The notes beneath the pieces are model-generated. The model made no database searches. It had not been told where the DNA came from and was given only the letters and a program-made list of their open reading frames with translations. This document shows, one piece after another, positions 14,795 through 23,170 of a stretch of DNA of 64,000 bases. How positions within the stretch are numbered: position 1 is the stretch's first letter; each line of letters opens with the position of its first letter. Location of the stretch: contig CAYJER010000003.1 in assembly GCA_964369225.1 (NCBI GenBank), positions 53,449 through 117,448 of the forward strand, in the 5' to 3' direction. The position numbers were made by a program, and so were the translations under genes. This DNA is from SIG603 sp964369225 (GTDB lineage Bacteria > Bacillota > Clostridia > Oscillospirales > Acutalibacteraceae).

Positions 14795-16765
14795 TTACCT
14801 TCCTTTTATCATCGACATGAATTTTTCTTCATTTAATATATTAATTCCTAAGCTTTGCGCCTTTGTAAGTTTTGAGCCTGCCTCTTCACCAGCTAAAACA
14901 TAGCTTGTCTTCTTTGAAACAGAAGAAGAAGCCTTGCCACCGTATTTCTCAATTAACGCAGTAGCCTCATTCCTAGACATATTAGGCAGAGTTCCTGTTA
15001 CTACAAATGTAAGTCCCTCAAAAAAGTTTTCACCTTTTTCTGTCTTACAAACTGTATTCAAGCCTAAAGCTTTAAGTTCTTCTATCATTTTTAAGTTGGA
15101 GTCTTTAGCGAAAAATTCTACAATTGAACTCGCCATTATATCGCCGAAGCTGTCTATCTCTAAAATTTCTTCTGCCTTAGCTGAAATTATATTGTCAAGC
15201 TCCATAAACTTATCGCTTAATAATTTTGCCGCTTTTTCTCCAATATTCGGAATTCCCAAACCGAAAATCAGACGGTATAAGTCATTTTCTTTTGATTTTT
15301 CTATTGCTTTTAGCAAGTTTTCGGCACTTTTTTTGCCTTGTCTTGGCAGAACCGAAACATCTTCACTCTTTAACCTGTAAATATCTGTTACCGATTTTAC
15401 AAGTTCATTATCGCAAAGTAAAATCAGCACAGCCGGCCCTAGACCCTCAATATCCATAGATTGTCTTGAACAAAAATGAATTAAGTTCCTAAGACTTTGA
15501 GCTGGACAAGTAGGATTAACACATTTTATAGCTGCCTGACTTTTTATAACCGCCTCACCGCAAGACGGACATTTACTCGGGATAGAGAATTTATTAGTTC
15601 CCTCTGGGTTTTCTTTAACAGATACAACCTCTGGGATTATCTCTCCCGCTTTTCTGATTATAACCTTTGAGCCAATTCTAATGTCTTTTTCATCTATTAA
15701 ATCTTGGTTATGAAGTGTCGCCCTTGAAACAGTTGTTCCTGCTAATTGTACAGGCTCAAACACTGCTGTAGGGGTAAGCACTCCTGTTCTTCCAACATTA
15801 ATTTCTATATCTTTTATTAAGGTCTCCTTTTCTTCAGGAGGATATTTATACGCCTCTGCCCAACGTGGAAATTTAGCGGTTGAACCTAATATTTCCCTTT
15901 GTTCAAAGTCATCTATCTTTACAACTGCTCCGTCTATAGGGTAGTTAAACTCTCCCCTTTTATCGGCAATTTCCCAAATTTTAGTTATTATCTCTTCAAT
16001 ATCTTTTGAAACACAGGAGATTTCAGAAACTGGCAGTTTTAGACTTTTTAAAAATTTTAAAGATTCTAAATGTGAGCTAAACTCTTTACCTTCTGCATAC
16101 TGAATGTTAAACACCCTTATGCTAAGGTCACGCTCTCTTGCAACCTTAGAATCTTTTTGCCTTAGTGAGCCAGCCGCAGCGTTTCTTGGATTTTTAAATG
16201 GTTTATCTCCCTTTAGCTCTTGGGTTTCGCAAAGTCTTTCAAAGCTTTCGTCAGTCATATAGACTTCTGCCCTAAGCTCTAAAAAGCTTATGTCTGTCTT
16301 TAACTTTTTAGGCAAAGATTTAATCGTCTTAATGTTTGCTGTAACATCCTCGCCTACAATTCCGTTTCCTCTGGTAGCTCCTCTTATAAAAACACCGTCT
16401 CTATATTGCAGTGCAACCGAAAGCCCATCAAATTTATGCTCTAAAACATACAAAGGAGTTCCAACAGTGGCACTAACCTTTCTACTAAAATCTCTCAATT
16501 CATTGTCAGAAAAAGAATCGTGCAGGCTTTCCATTGGAACTGTATGTGTAACTTCATCGAAATTATTATATATGTCACCACCTATTTTTGTAGTTGGTGA
16601 GTCTTCTCTTACAAACTGTGGGTACTTATTCTCTAAATCCTCTAGTCTTTTATACAAGGCATCATACTCAAAGTCGCTGATTTCACTAGTATCCTCGGTA
16701 TAATATTTTTTGGAATAATATTCAATTTTTTCTATAAGACTATCAATTTCTTCTTGTATGCTCAT
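14795..16765 (-). CDS. ligA: NAD-dependent DNA ligase
   Basis: Seals nicks in double-stranded DNA using NAD+ and is essential in replication and repair. It has 656 residues, the normal size. In order: the Ia domain at the N-terminus (YYSKKYYTEDTSEISDFEYDALY), adenylation motif EHKFDGLS with catalytic Lys111, the OB region (GRTGVLTPTAVFEPV), a four-cysteine zinc finger (CPSCGEA..CVNPTCPAQ), helix-hairpin-helix repeats (GLGIPNIGEKAAKLL), and a C-terminal BRCT domain (FEGLTFVVTGTLPNMSRNEATALIEKYGGKASSSVSKKTSYVLAG). GGAGA precedes the ATG by 6 bases. It lies 29 bp after yunB. Confidence 0.98.
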   Translation of the reverse strand: MSIQEEIDSLIEKIEYYSKKYYTEDTSEISDFEYDALYKRLEDLENKYPQFVREDSPTTKIGGDIYNNFDEVTHTVPMESLHDSFSDNELRDFSRKVSATVGTPLYVLEHKFDGLSVALQYRDGVFIRGATRGNGIVGEDVTANIKTIKSLPKKLKTDISFLELRAEVYMTDESFERLCETQELKGDKPFKNPRNAAAGSLRQKDSKVARERDLSIRVFNIQYAEGKEFSSHLESLKFLKSLKLPVSEISCVSKDIEEIITKIWEIADKRGEFNYPIDGAVVKIDDFEQREILGSTAKFPRWAEAYKYPPEEKETLIKDIEINVGRTGVLTPTAVFEPVQLAGTTVSRATLHNQDLIDEKDIRIGSKVIIRKAGEIIPEVVSVKENPEGTNKFSIPSKCPSCGEAVIKSQAAIKCVNPTCPAQSLRNLIHFCSRQSMDIEGLGPAVLILLCDNELVKSVTDIYRLKSEDVSVLPRQGKKSAENLLKAIEKSKENDLYRLIFGLGIPNIGEKAAKLLSDKFMELDNIISAKAEEILEIDSFGDIMASSIVEFFAKDSNLKMIEELKALGLNTVCKTEKGENFFEGLTFVVTGTLPNMSRNEATALIEKYGGKASSSVSKKTSYVLAGEEAGSKLTKAQSLGINILNEEKFMSMIKGR

Positions 16766-16794
16766 TTACATTCTCCAAATATTTATTATTTCCG

Positions 16795-17397
16795 TTAAGA
16801 GATTTTCATTCCATAACTTGGAACATCTCCACTAATATACACCTCACAAAGAGGATAACTAGATATAAACTCCGCCCTAATATTTTTACTAGTAGAGGAT
16901 ATATCTGCTTCAACCACGGCTACCAGACTATAAACAGACTGATTTATGCCAGAACTTAATAGCCTTGTCTCAATCTCTACATTAGCATAACCAACATAGT
17001 GCATATTAACAGGCACAGAAAAACCAAATCCTGCAAGCAAATTATAATTAAGCAGTGAACCAACAGGCACAAAAGTAAACTTGTTTCCGTTTATCTCTTC
17101 ATTTATTCTAGCACTAAGGCTAGACTTGAAAATAGAAATATCTTGAACGTTCACTTCCATTATTGTTAGAGAGTTATCGCTGTCTTTTTCAATTTCATAT
17201 GTACTGATAAATTTCGTCAATTCATCGTTTATGACCTCGTTGATAGTACTGTTTGCATAATTATTTGCATTTTGAATATGAAAACTTTCAGGTAGAGTTG
17301 ATACTCTGTTTTCACAAAAAACGAAAAACGTTATTGCAACAACAGAGTATAAAATAATTCTTGTAATAGGTTTAAGTTTTATTCGTTTGCGTCTCAC
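16795..17397 (-). CDS. yunB: Sporulation protein YunB
   Basis: Homologue of Bacillus YunB, a SigE-controlled protein needed for efficient spore formation. About 200 residues: a basic N-terminus, one membrane helix (ITRIILYSVVAITFFVF) and an extracytoplasmic domain with the family pattern of an ANNYANSTINEVIN helix, then PVGSLLNYNLLAGFGFSVPVNMHYVGYANVEIETRLLSSGINQSVYSLVAVVEADI. GTG at 17397 is preferred because GGGGGTGG lies 3-5 bases upstream; the longer ATG frame at 17415 would put this site inside the gene. Its presence is the clearest hint in the window that the organism forms endospores. Shorter than the 254-residue Bacillus protein. Confidence 0.85.
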   Translation of the reverse strand: MRRKRIKLKPITRIILYSVVAITFFVFCENRVSTLPESFHIQNANNYANSTINEVINDELTKFISTYEIEKDSDNSLTIMEVNVQDISIFKSSLSARINEEINGNKFTFVPVGSLLNYNLLAGFGFSVPVNMHYVGYANVEIETRLLSSGINQSVYSLVAVVEADISSTSKNIRAEFISSYPLCEVYISGDVPSYGMKIS

Positions 17398-17439
17398 AAT
17401 ACCACCCCCATACATTCTATGACAATATGAGGATTGTGT

Positions 17440-17746
17440 TACTAAATTATTATTAATACCAATGTAGGGAATATAATCAATCTTAATGCTTGATTGTAGA
17501 GGATGGTCTTAACTTTTAGAACTTAAGCTAACTTAAATGTACATTGTAGGGGAAGGTCTGAAGCAGACGTGTTGATTACGATTTTATGATTAAATTAAAT
17601 TCGTTAAAACGCACAAATAAATGTAGGGGACGGGTTTTCCGCCCCGTGGAAATTTAGCTAAAACCTCTAGTTTTTCGGGACGGAAAACCCGTCCCCTACA
17701 TGGTTAAATTTGCTAAGAGGCACTTCAGACCCTCCCCTACATATAA
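17440..17746. mobile_element. Nested palindromic MITE-like units
   Basis: An inner palindrome of the GGACGGGTTTTCC type (17623-17699) sits inside a second pair of arms: GTAGGGGAAGGTCTGAAG at 17546 and its complement CTTCAGACCCTCCCCTAC at 17724-17741. The left flank carries AATTCGTTAAAACGCAC in the inverse orientation to other copies. A further remnant (TGTAGGGAATATAATC) is at 17463. The region holds no gene and separates maf from yunB. Confidence 0.65.
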
Positions 17747-18289
17747 TTATTTTATCTCTCTTGAAAGCCTTGCAATAGGCAAGCCTACTACATTAAAATA
17801 GTCGCCAATAATGCCCTTAACAAAAACGGCTGCCTTACCTTGAATACCATAAGAACCTGCCTTATCAAACGCCTCACCAGTGTCAAGATAATTGTTTATA
17901 TCTTCGTCGCTTAAGTCATAAAACTCAACCTTTGTCTCTTCGCAAAAGCTCTTAGTTCCATTTAAGTTCTTTATACAAACAGCGGTATACACACTATGAG
18001 TTTTACCTGATAACATTTTTAGCATGTCATATGCCTCTTGTCTGTTTTTGGGTTTTCCCATAATCAAATCGTTATATGCCACAATCGTATCAGCAGTGAT
18101 TATACTTTCATCTTCATAACATGGAACTGCCTCTGCCTTCCTTTTAGCAAGGCATAAGGCATACTCCACAGGTGAAAGTTTTTCACTTATATTTTCGTCT
18201 ACTTCTTTAATTCTTACAGTGAAATCAAAACCACAAGAGCTTAATATCTCTTTTCTTCTAGGCGAACCAGAGGCTAAAACTAGTTTCAT
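17747..18289 (-). CDS. maf: Maf-type nucleoside triphosphate pyrophosphatase
   Basis: House-cleaning pyrophosphatase acting on non-canonical (d)TTP/UTP-type nucleotides; in Bacillus it is linked to septum formation. It is 180 residues long with the start motif LVLASGSPRRKEIL, the active-site region ITADTIVAYNDLIMGKPKNRQEAYDMLKMLSGKTHSVYTAV and the C-terminal YGIQGKAAVFVKGIIGDYFNVVGLPI. All conserved acidic and basic positions (SPRR, E in VDE, D in ADT, K in GKP) are present. The ATG overlaps the galE stop by 4 bp, so the two are co-translated. Confidence 0.95.
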   Translation of the reverse strand: MKLVLASGSPRRKEILSSCGFDFTVRIKEVDENISEKLSPVEYALCLAKRKAEAVPCYEDESIITADTIVAYNDLIMGKPKNRQEAYDMLKMLSGKTHSVYTAVCIKNLNGTKSFCEETKVEFYDLSDEDINNYLDTGEAFDKAGSYGIQGKAAVFVKGIIGDYFNVVGLPIARLSREIK

Positions 18290-19305
18290 TCCTCGTATCC
18301 GTTAGGGTTTTGGCTTTGCCATCTCCAAGCGTCTGCACACATGTCGTCAATTGTCTTAGTAGCTTCCCAGCCTAGTTCTTCTCTAGCTTTTTTAGGGTCA
18401 GCATAACAAGTAGCAATGTCGCCAGGTCTTCTGTCTGTAAACTTATAAGGAAGATCTCTTCCTAAAACTTTCTCGAAAGCCTTAACCATTTGAAGAACTG
18501 AATATCCGTTACCTGTGCCTAAGTTGTAAATGCTTAGTCCACAGTTTGGAACATCAATAAATCTTTGAATAGCCGCAACATGTCCCTCTGCTAAGTCTAA
18601 AACGTGGATAAAATCTCTAACGCCAGTACCGTCAACTGTGTCGTAATCGTTACCAAAAATATTGATACACTCTAGTTTACCTACAGCAGTTTGAGTTATG
18701 TAAGGAACTAGGTTGTTAGGAATATCGTTAGGGTCCTCACCAATTAATCCGCACTCGTGAGCGCCAACTGGATTAAAATAACGCAGAAGAATTGGGTTAA
18801 AGTCTTTATCTGCAAAAGCGATATCACTTAAGATACGCTCAATAAATAGTTTAGTAGTGCCATATGGGTTAGTTGTTGAAAGAGGGAAATCCTCTGTGAT
18901 AGGCACAGTAGCAGGATCACCATAAACTGTAGCCGATGAACTGAATATAATGTTTTTAACGTCGAATTTCTTCATTACATCAAGCAAACTAAGTGTTGAA
19001 ACTAGGTTGTTCTCGTAATACCAATGCGGTTTAGCAACTGACTCACCGACAGCCTTAAGACCTGCAAAATGAATTACTGCATCTATTTTATTCTCTGAAA
19101 ACACTTGAGTTAAAGCCTCTTTATCGCATACATCTGCTTTATAGAACTTAACTTTCTTACCAGAAATTTTCTCAACTCTTCTGACTGCCTCTTCCTTGCT
19201 ATTGCTTAGATTATCGACAACCACAACGTCATGCCCTTTTTCCATTAAAACTATACTTGTATGAGAACCAATGTAACCGGCTCCCCCTGCAACTAAAACA
19301 TTCAT
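18286..19305 (-). CDS. galE: UDP-glucose 4-epimerase
   Basis: Interconverts UDP-galactose and UDP-glucose with bound NAD+ (Leloir pathway and cell-surface sugar supply). It is an extended short-chain dehydrogenase of 339 residues with the NAD loop GGAGYIGSHTS at the N-terminus, the serine region SSSATVYGDP, the catalytic YGTTK and the C-terminal RRPGDIATCYADPKKAREELGW. GAAAGGTG lies 7 bases before the ATG, and a promoter at 19347-19375 makes this the first gene of its transcript. Confidence 0.97.
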   Translation of the reverse strand: MNVLVAGGAGYIGSHTSIVLMEKGHDVVVVDNLSNSKEEAVRRVEKISGKKVKFYKADVCDKEALTQVFSENKIDAVIHFAGLKAVGESVAKPHWYYENNLVSTLSLLDVMKKFDVKNIIFSSSATVYGDPATVPITEDFPLSTTNPYGTTKLFIERILSDIAFADKDFNPILLRYFNPVGAHECGLIGEDPNDIPNNLVPYITQTAVGKLECINIFGNDYDTVDGTGVRDFIHVLDLAEGHVAAIQRFIDVPNCGLSIYNLGTGNGYSVLQMVKAFEKVLGRDLPYKFTDRRPGDIATCYADPKKAREELGWEATKTIDDMCADAWRWQSQNPNGYEE

Positions 19306-19346
19306 ATTATATCACCTTTCTATAAAAGAAATTTTCTTACACCTAT

Positions 19347-19375
19347 ATTCTATCATATAAATACAGATATTACAA
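19347..19375 (-). promoter_or_regulatory. Sigma-A type promoter for galE
   Basis: TTGTAA (19370-19375) and TAGAAT (19347-19352) on the minus strand are spaced by 17 bases, about 40 bases before the galE ATG. Confidence 0.65.
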
Positions 19376-19485
19376 TTATTTCTTTAACATTTCTTGAATT
19401 AATTATATTTCATCCGAGAATAATATTTTTAGTAAAATTGATTATAAAAGTTACGAAAAGGAAGAAAGGTAAGCTCTGTTGTTGT

Positions 19486-19941
19486 ATGTTTTTTAAAAAA
19501 TTCAACAAATATGACAAAGGTTATTTTATGTTTAGTATTTTGATTATTTTTCTATGTGGTGCAATAGTGTACCCTCTTATAGAAGTTCTTTGGCAAGGGC
19601 ATTCACACTATACAATGGCTATAGCCGGCGGAATTTGTATGATACTTATAAACTGTTTTTGTGTAAATGTGCTATCTTCAAAAAACACATTTATTAAATG
19701 TCTAACTGGTTCGGCAATTATAACAAGCGTGGAATTTGTAGCCGGAATTATCCTTAATAAAGTTTTGCTTATGAGCGTTTGGGATTACTCCGCTCTTCCA
19801 CTTAATTTTATGGGGCAAATTTGTCTTCCTTTCTCACTTATTTGGTTTTTCCTAACTCTTCCTGCTATGTACCTTTGTAGAACAAGCAATAACCTTTGTA
19901 ATAGAATAACAAGTAAGAACAAACTTAGAACAACTGAATAA
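19486..19941 (+). CDS. Small polytopic membrane protein, putative ABC-type permease family (PF06541-like)
   Basis: About 151 residues with four hydrophobic helices. The C-terminal half has the pattern VEFVAGIILNKVLLMSVWDYSALPLNFMGQICLPFSLIWFFL, in which W-DYS-LPLNFMGQICL resembles the family annotated as 'putative ABC-transporter type IV' (YesF/CmpB-like); the substrate is unknown. ATG at 19486 is the most plausible start: GGAAGAAAGG ends about 16 bases upstream, which is long. The frame stays open to a TTG at 19438, which would add a basic CCC-containing leader. It is one of only five coding genes on the plus strand and stands alone between galE and the M50 peptidase gene, with a strong terminator after it. 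Confidence 0.65.
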   Translation: MFFKKFNKYDKGYFMFSILIIFLCGAIVYPLIEVLWQGHSHYTMAIAGGICMILINCFCVNVLSSKNTFIKCLTGSAIITSVEFVAGIILNKVLLMSVWDYSALPLNFMGQICLPFSLIWFFLTLPAMYLCRTSNNLCNRITSKNKLRTTE

Positions 19942-19976
19942 AACACTAAATTCCCACAATTTCCATTTACAAAAAT

Positions 19977-20022
19977 AAATGATTGCGACACAAATTAATG
20001 TATCGCAATCATTTTTTATTTT
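19977..20022. terminator. Bidirectional terminator between convergent genes
   Basis: The stem ATGATTGCGA/TCGCAATCAT (19979-20012) has a 14-base loop and is followed by TTTTTTATTTTT on the plus strand; the minus strand has ATTTATTTTT. It serves the small membrane protein and the convergent M50 peptidase gene. Confidence 0.8.
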
Positions 20023-20024
20023 TC

Positions 20025-21140
20025 TTATGTAGAAGCCTTCTGATTAATTAATTCAATAAGTTTTCTCTCTGAAACTTCTTCTGTAGGATATTGATATCCT
20101 TTTACTGCTTTTTCAAATGCAACTATAGTCTTTGCACTCTCTAGTTCATTTCTGTAATATAGTTTTTGTAAAGCATAATTTGTTCTTTGAACCGATGGAT
20201 TAGCCTTCATTTGTTTAAGAAATGTCTTAAACTCGTCTGTCAATATCTCTTCAACATTTTCATCATCTCTCAAAAGTTTAATATATAGCTTATCTATTAC
20301 AAGTATATGTTTGAATAAGGTGATAATATTTGGTGAGTTATCTAAGACAAAATCTATATTTTCTAACGCTTTATCAAAATTATGCAGTCCCATTTCTCTT
20401 GAAACTACAAATGTTGCTATAGATAAAGCAAGAGGAGACTTAATCTCTTCTTTAGTTGGCATAACAAAATATTCTTCTGGAAAGTCTGTTAATGCTTTTC
20501 CTTTAATCAGCTCTTCATTTGCTCTTAGTTGTAGCCAAAGATAATACTTGTTCTTTGGATTTTCTTTCATAGATTTTATATTATTTGCATCATTTGGAGT
20601 ATTTTTAAATGCAACTCCGTTACTAAAAGCAAAAAACAATCCCAAAATAAAAAATATTAAAACAGGAAATGAAAAAACGTTAAAGACAAAAAGACTAATC
20701 AACAACGCAAGCACCGAGAACAACACATTAAATATTACTCCGCCCCAGTTATATAAATACACCGGCATGTCATCCCTATAAACTTTTGGAGGTGACATAA
20801 GGCATTGCCCTAAAGTACCTGCTAACGAATATTTTTTTAACTTAATTTTTCCATCATTATTTAATATAACCAGTGAAAATAATCTAAACGAAAAGAATTT
20901 ATAACCTGTAGCAAGTCCAAAGACTAAATGTCCAAATTCATGCACAAATATCTGTAATACCAACGCCGCAAACAATGATACTACAAAAACTATCACTATC
21001 AAAATCGGATTTGAAATCTCTGGAACTATTACAATTCCGCTCTCTCTTATAAATGAGATTAAAAAACCTAGGCAAACTCCTAAAACCAAACTAACCGCTA
21101 TAATTATTAGGTATACTAATATTCTTTTTTTCTTATTCAC
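20025..21140 (-). CDS. M50-family membrane metalloprotease-like protein
   Basis: 371 residues: two N-terminal membrane helices, then VLQIFVHEFGHLVFGLATGY with the zinc HExxH motif (HEFGH), further helices (LYNWGGVIFNVLFSVLALLISLFVF), and FKNTPNDANNIKSM, which resembles the second metal-ligand motif of site-2 proteases (NxxP.DA). The C-terminal half is soluble and helical, without PDZ signature. The start is GTG with AGGAGG 8 bases upstream. It follows hslO by 18 bp in an operon led by yerC. Substrate unknown; it may process membrane proteins or act as a peptidase-related factor. Confidence is high for the fold, low for the role. Confidence 0.75.
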   Translation of the reverse strand: MNKKKRILVYLIIIAVSLVLGVCLGFLISFIRESGIVIVPEISNPILIVIVFVVSLFAALVLQIFVHEFGHLVFGLATGYKFFSFRLFSLVILNNDGKIKLKKYSLAGTLGQCLMSPPKVYRDDMPVYLYNWGGVIFNVLFSVLALLISLFVFNVFSFPVLIFFILGLFFAFSNGVAFKNTPNDANNIKSMKENPKNKYYLWLQLRANEELIKGKALTDFPEEYFVMPTKEEIKSPLALSIATFVVSREMGLHNFDKALENIDFVLDNSPNIITLFKHILVIDKLYIKLLRDDENVEEILTDEFKTFLKQMKANPSVQRTNYALQKLYYRNELESAKTIVAFEKAVKGYQYPTEEVSERKLIELINQKAST

Positions 21141-21158
21141 TCTACACTCCTCCTACAC

Positions 21159-22034
21159 CTATATCCCCGCTAATTTTTCAACTTCTGGCTTAGAAAAGTA
21201 GTACTTTTTATTACAATATGGACAAACTGTCTCAACATCTCCATCGTCAAAAGGTAGTCTTAAAAGCTCTTCCTTGCCTAAGGTCATCAACGCCCTTGCG
21301 TACTTTTCTTTACTACAAGTGCAGGCATAATGAATTTTTGTTTCGTCAAGTTTATCTACCTCAAAGCTCTTAAGAACATAGTCGCAAATCTCTTCAAGGC
21401 TCATTCCTTTAGCTAGCATATGTGTCATTGGCTCTAGGTCTTTAATGTCGTTTTCAAGTTTTGCAATATCGCTGTCATAAGCGCCTGGTAAGGCTTGAAT
21501 TAGCAGTCCGCCAGCTAACAAGACTTTTCCGTCTGCTTTATCAGTTAAAACACCAAGCACACACACTGTTGGAACTTGCTCACTTGTAGCATAATAATTT
21601 GTGATATCTTCCGCAATTTCACCGCTTACAAGCTCTATTTGTCCTATATATGGCTCACCGTGACCTAAATCTCTAATAACGCACATTCTACCATTTTTTC
21701 CTACAGCCTTGCCAACGTCTAGTTTACCGTCTGCTCGAATTGGCAATTCAAGGCTAGGGTTGTCTACATATCCTCTAACATTTCCTCTGCTGTCAGAAAT
21801 AGCTACAATTGTGCCTATCTCTCCCCCACCAGCAAACTTTACAGTTACGCTAGCCTCGTCAGATTTAAGCATTGCGCCCATTATTGAGGTTGCCGTAAGT
21901 GTTCTTCCTAAAGCTGCCGATGTAACAGCTGTCATATCATGAAGTTGTTGGGCTGTTTTTACCGCTATAGTGCTGTCAACCGCGGCTATCATAACCGCTC
22001 CATCATGTGTAATTGATCTAATTAATCTATCTAT
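21159..22034 (-). CDS. hslO: Redox-regulated chaperone Hsp33, non-AUG start likely
   Basis: Cytoplasmic holdase chaperone activated by oxidation of a zinc-bound thiol cluster. All four zinc cysteines are visible near the C-terminus (CTC and CPYC). The N-terminal family pattern (DRLIRSITHDGAVMIAAVDSTIAVKTAQQLHDMTAVTSAALGRTLTAT) runs upstream of the first ATG (21992) and would begin at an ATA (22034) or ATT (22040) codon; an AAAGG ribosome site at 22046-22050 fits either. Starting at 21992 would remove about 14 conserved residues of the first strand. The end chosen here is the ATA codon. A base-calling error is also possible. It lies directly after the methyltransferase gene. Confidence 0.85.
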   Translation of the reverse strand: MDRLIRSITHDGAVMIAAVDSTIAVKTAQQLHDMTAVTSAALGRTLTATSIMGAMLKSDEASVTVKFAGGGEIGTIVAISDSRGNVRGYVDNPSLELPIRADGKLDVGKAVGKNGRMCVIRDLGHGEPYIGQIELVSGEIAEDITNYYATSEQVPTVCVLGVLTDKADGKVLLAGGLLIQALPGAYDSDIAKLENDIKDLEPMTHMLAKGMSLEEICDYVLKSFEVDKLDETKIHYACTCSKEKYARALMTLGKEELLRLPFDDGDVETVCPYCNKKYYFSKPEVEKLAGI

Positions 22035-22035
22035 T

Positions 22036-22800
22036 TTAATCCATTCCTTTCATAAAGTTGCCCTTTTTTGCAAAGACAACAATTCTTTGAGTATCTTCTT
22101 TGGGTGGATTTTCTGTCATATCATCAAAAATCTTGATGTCCTTAAATCCTGATTTTTTGAGCATTTCCACTAAAGAGTTAGTGTCACAAGTTATTTCAAA
22201 AAATTTTTCTGTATATCTATTATACTTTGTGTTCTCTTTTTCAAAAAAGTCAAGTGTGACATCTACTCTGTGATTTTCGGCTCTATAGTTATTTTGCCAA
22301 ACGCAGTATACATCTTTTGTGTCATACACAAAGGCATTTTCTGCTAAGACAAATTCATGCTTATATGGAGTGTTAAAATCAAACACAAAATAGCAGTTAG
22401 GTTCTAAAAAGAGAGAAACTCTGTCAAAAACCTCCTGCATTATCTCAAAAGATCTTAGATGATTTATGCTATCAAGACAACAAAAAACCGTGTTTACAGT
22501 TCCAAAAAGGTCAAGGTTTTCCATTTTTTGGCACAAAAACATAATGTCAACGTCTAAGTCGTACGCCTTATCTTTTGCAACTGAAAGCATTGAATTTGAG
22601 GCATCCACCCCATAAACATCTATATTATTTTTATATAATTCTATTGTTAGGCTTCCTGTACCACAGGCTAAGTCAAGAGCAATACCGACATCGTGGTTTA
22701 AACTTTTAAGAACTTTTAAAAGATAATCCGCTCTGTCGGTATACTTAACATTTTTAGTTAGACTGTCGTAGTACAGAGCAAAAATGTCATAACTGCTCAT
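22036..22800 (-). CDS. Class I SAM-dependent methyltransferase
   Basis: 254 residues with a Rossmann-type SAM-binding motif IALDLACGTGSLTIELYKNNIDVYGVDASNSML near residues 37-70, followed by FCCLDSINHL and FVFDFNTPYKHE, typical of the Methyltransf_25-like 'SAM-dependent methyltransferase' group widespread in Clostridia. The N-terminal MSSYDIFALYYDSLTKNVKYTDRADYL is also usual for this group. The substrate cannot be told. The ATG touches the yerC stop (1-bp overlap), placing it in the yerC-hslO-M50 operon. Confidence 0.85.
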   Translation of the reverse strand: MSSYDIFALYYDSLTKNVKYTDRADYLLKVLKSLNHDVGIALDLACGTGSLTIELYKNNIDVYGVDASNSMLSVAKDKAYDLDVDIMFLCQKMENLDLFGTVNTVFCCLDSINHLRSFEIMQEVFDRVSLFLEPNCYFVFDFNTPYKHEFVLAENAFVYDTKDVYCVWQNNYRAENHRVDVTLDFFEKENTKYNRYTEKFFEITCDTNSLVEMLKKSGFKDIKIFDDMTENPPKEDTQRIVVFAKKGNFMKGMD

Positions 22801-23093
22801 TACTTCTCTTCGTCCATTCTTTTAAAAACTAGATCATAACCGTCCGATCCGTAAATCAAAGAACGATTAACCCTGCTGATAGTAGCTGTAGATGCACCAG
22901 TTTGAGCCACGATCTCGCTATAAACACATTTTTCGCTAAGCATCTTAGCAACAACTAAACGTTGTGACATAGCCTTAAGCTCTTGGAAAGTGCAAAGGTC
23001 TTCAAAGAATTTGTAACAGTCCTCTTTAGTTTGAAGTTTCAATATAACATCAAACAAGAATTCCGTGTTGCTATCTTGTAGTTTTCCGCTCAT
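22800..23093 (-). CDS. YerC/YecD family TrpR-like regulator
   Basis: 97-residue all-helical DNA-binding protein. LYTFEDLCTFQELKAMSQRLVVAKML-type residues (here FFEDLCTFQELKAMSQRLVVAKMLSEK) followed by the helix-turn-helix VYSEIVAQTGASTATISRVNRSLIYGSDGY match the TrpR-related YerC/YecD family of Bacillota. The target genes are unknown; it may control its own operon. AGGAGG lies 7 bases before the ATG. It is the first gene of the methyltransferase-hslO-M50 group. Confidence 0.9.
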   Translation of the reverse strand: MSGKLQDSNTEFLFDVILKLQTKEDCYKFFEDLCTFQELKAMSQRLVVAKMLSEKCVYSEIVAQTGASTATISRVNRSLIYGSDGYDLVFKRMDEEK

Positions 23094-23122
23094 TAATGCA
23101 ACCTCCTTTTCATTCTGCTATT

Positions 23123-23151
23123 ATTTTACCACTTTAAAACAAATAAGTAAA
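23123..23151 (-). promoter_or_regulatory. Candidate promoter for yerC operon
   Basis: TTTACT (23146-23151) and TAAAAT (23123-23128) on the minus strand have a 17-base spacer, 30 bases before the yerC ATG. The -35 box departs from consensus. Confidence 0.45.
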
Positions 23152-23170
23152 TACTTTTTCATCAATTTTC

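Noticed and set aside
16795..17415. yunB start at ATG 17415
   Set aside because: The GGGGGTGG ribosome site would lie within the coding sequence; GTG 17397 fits better.
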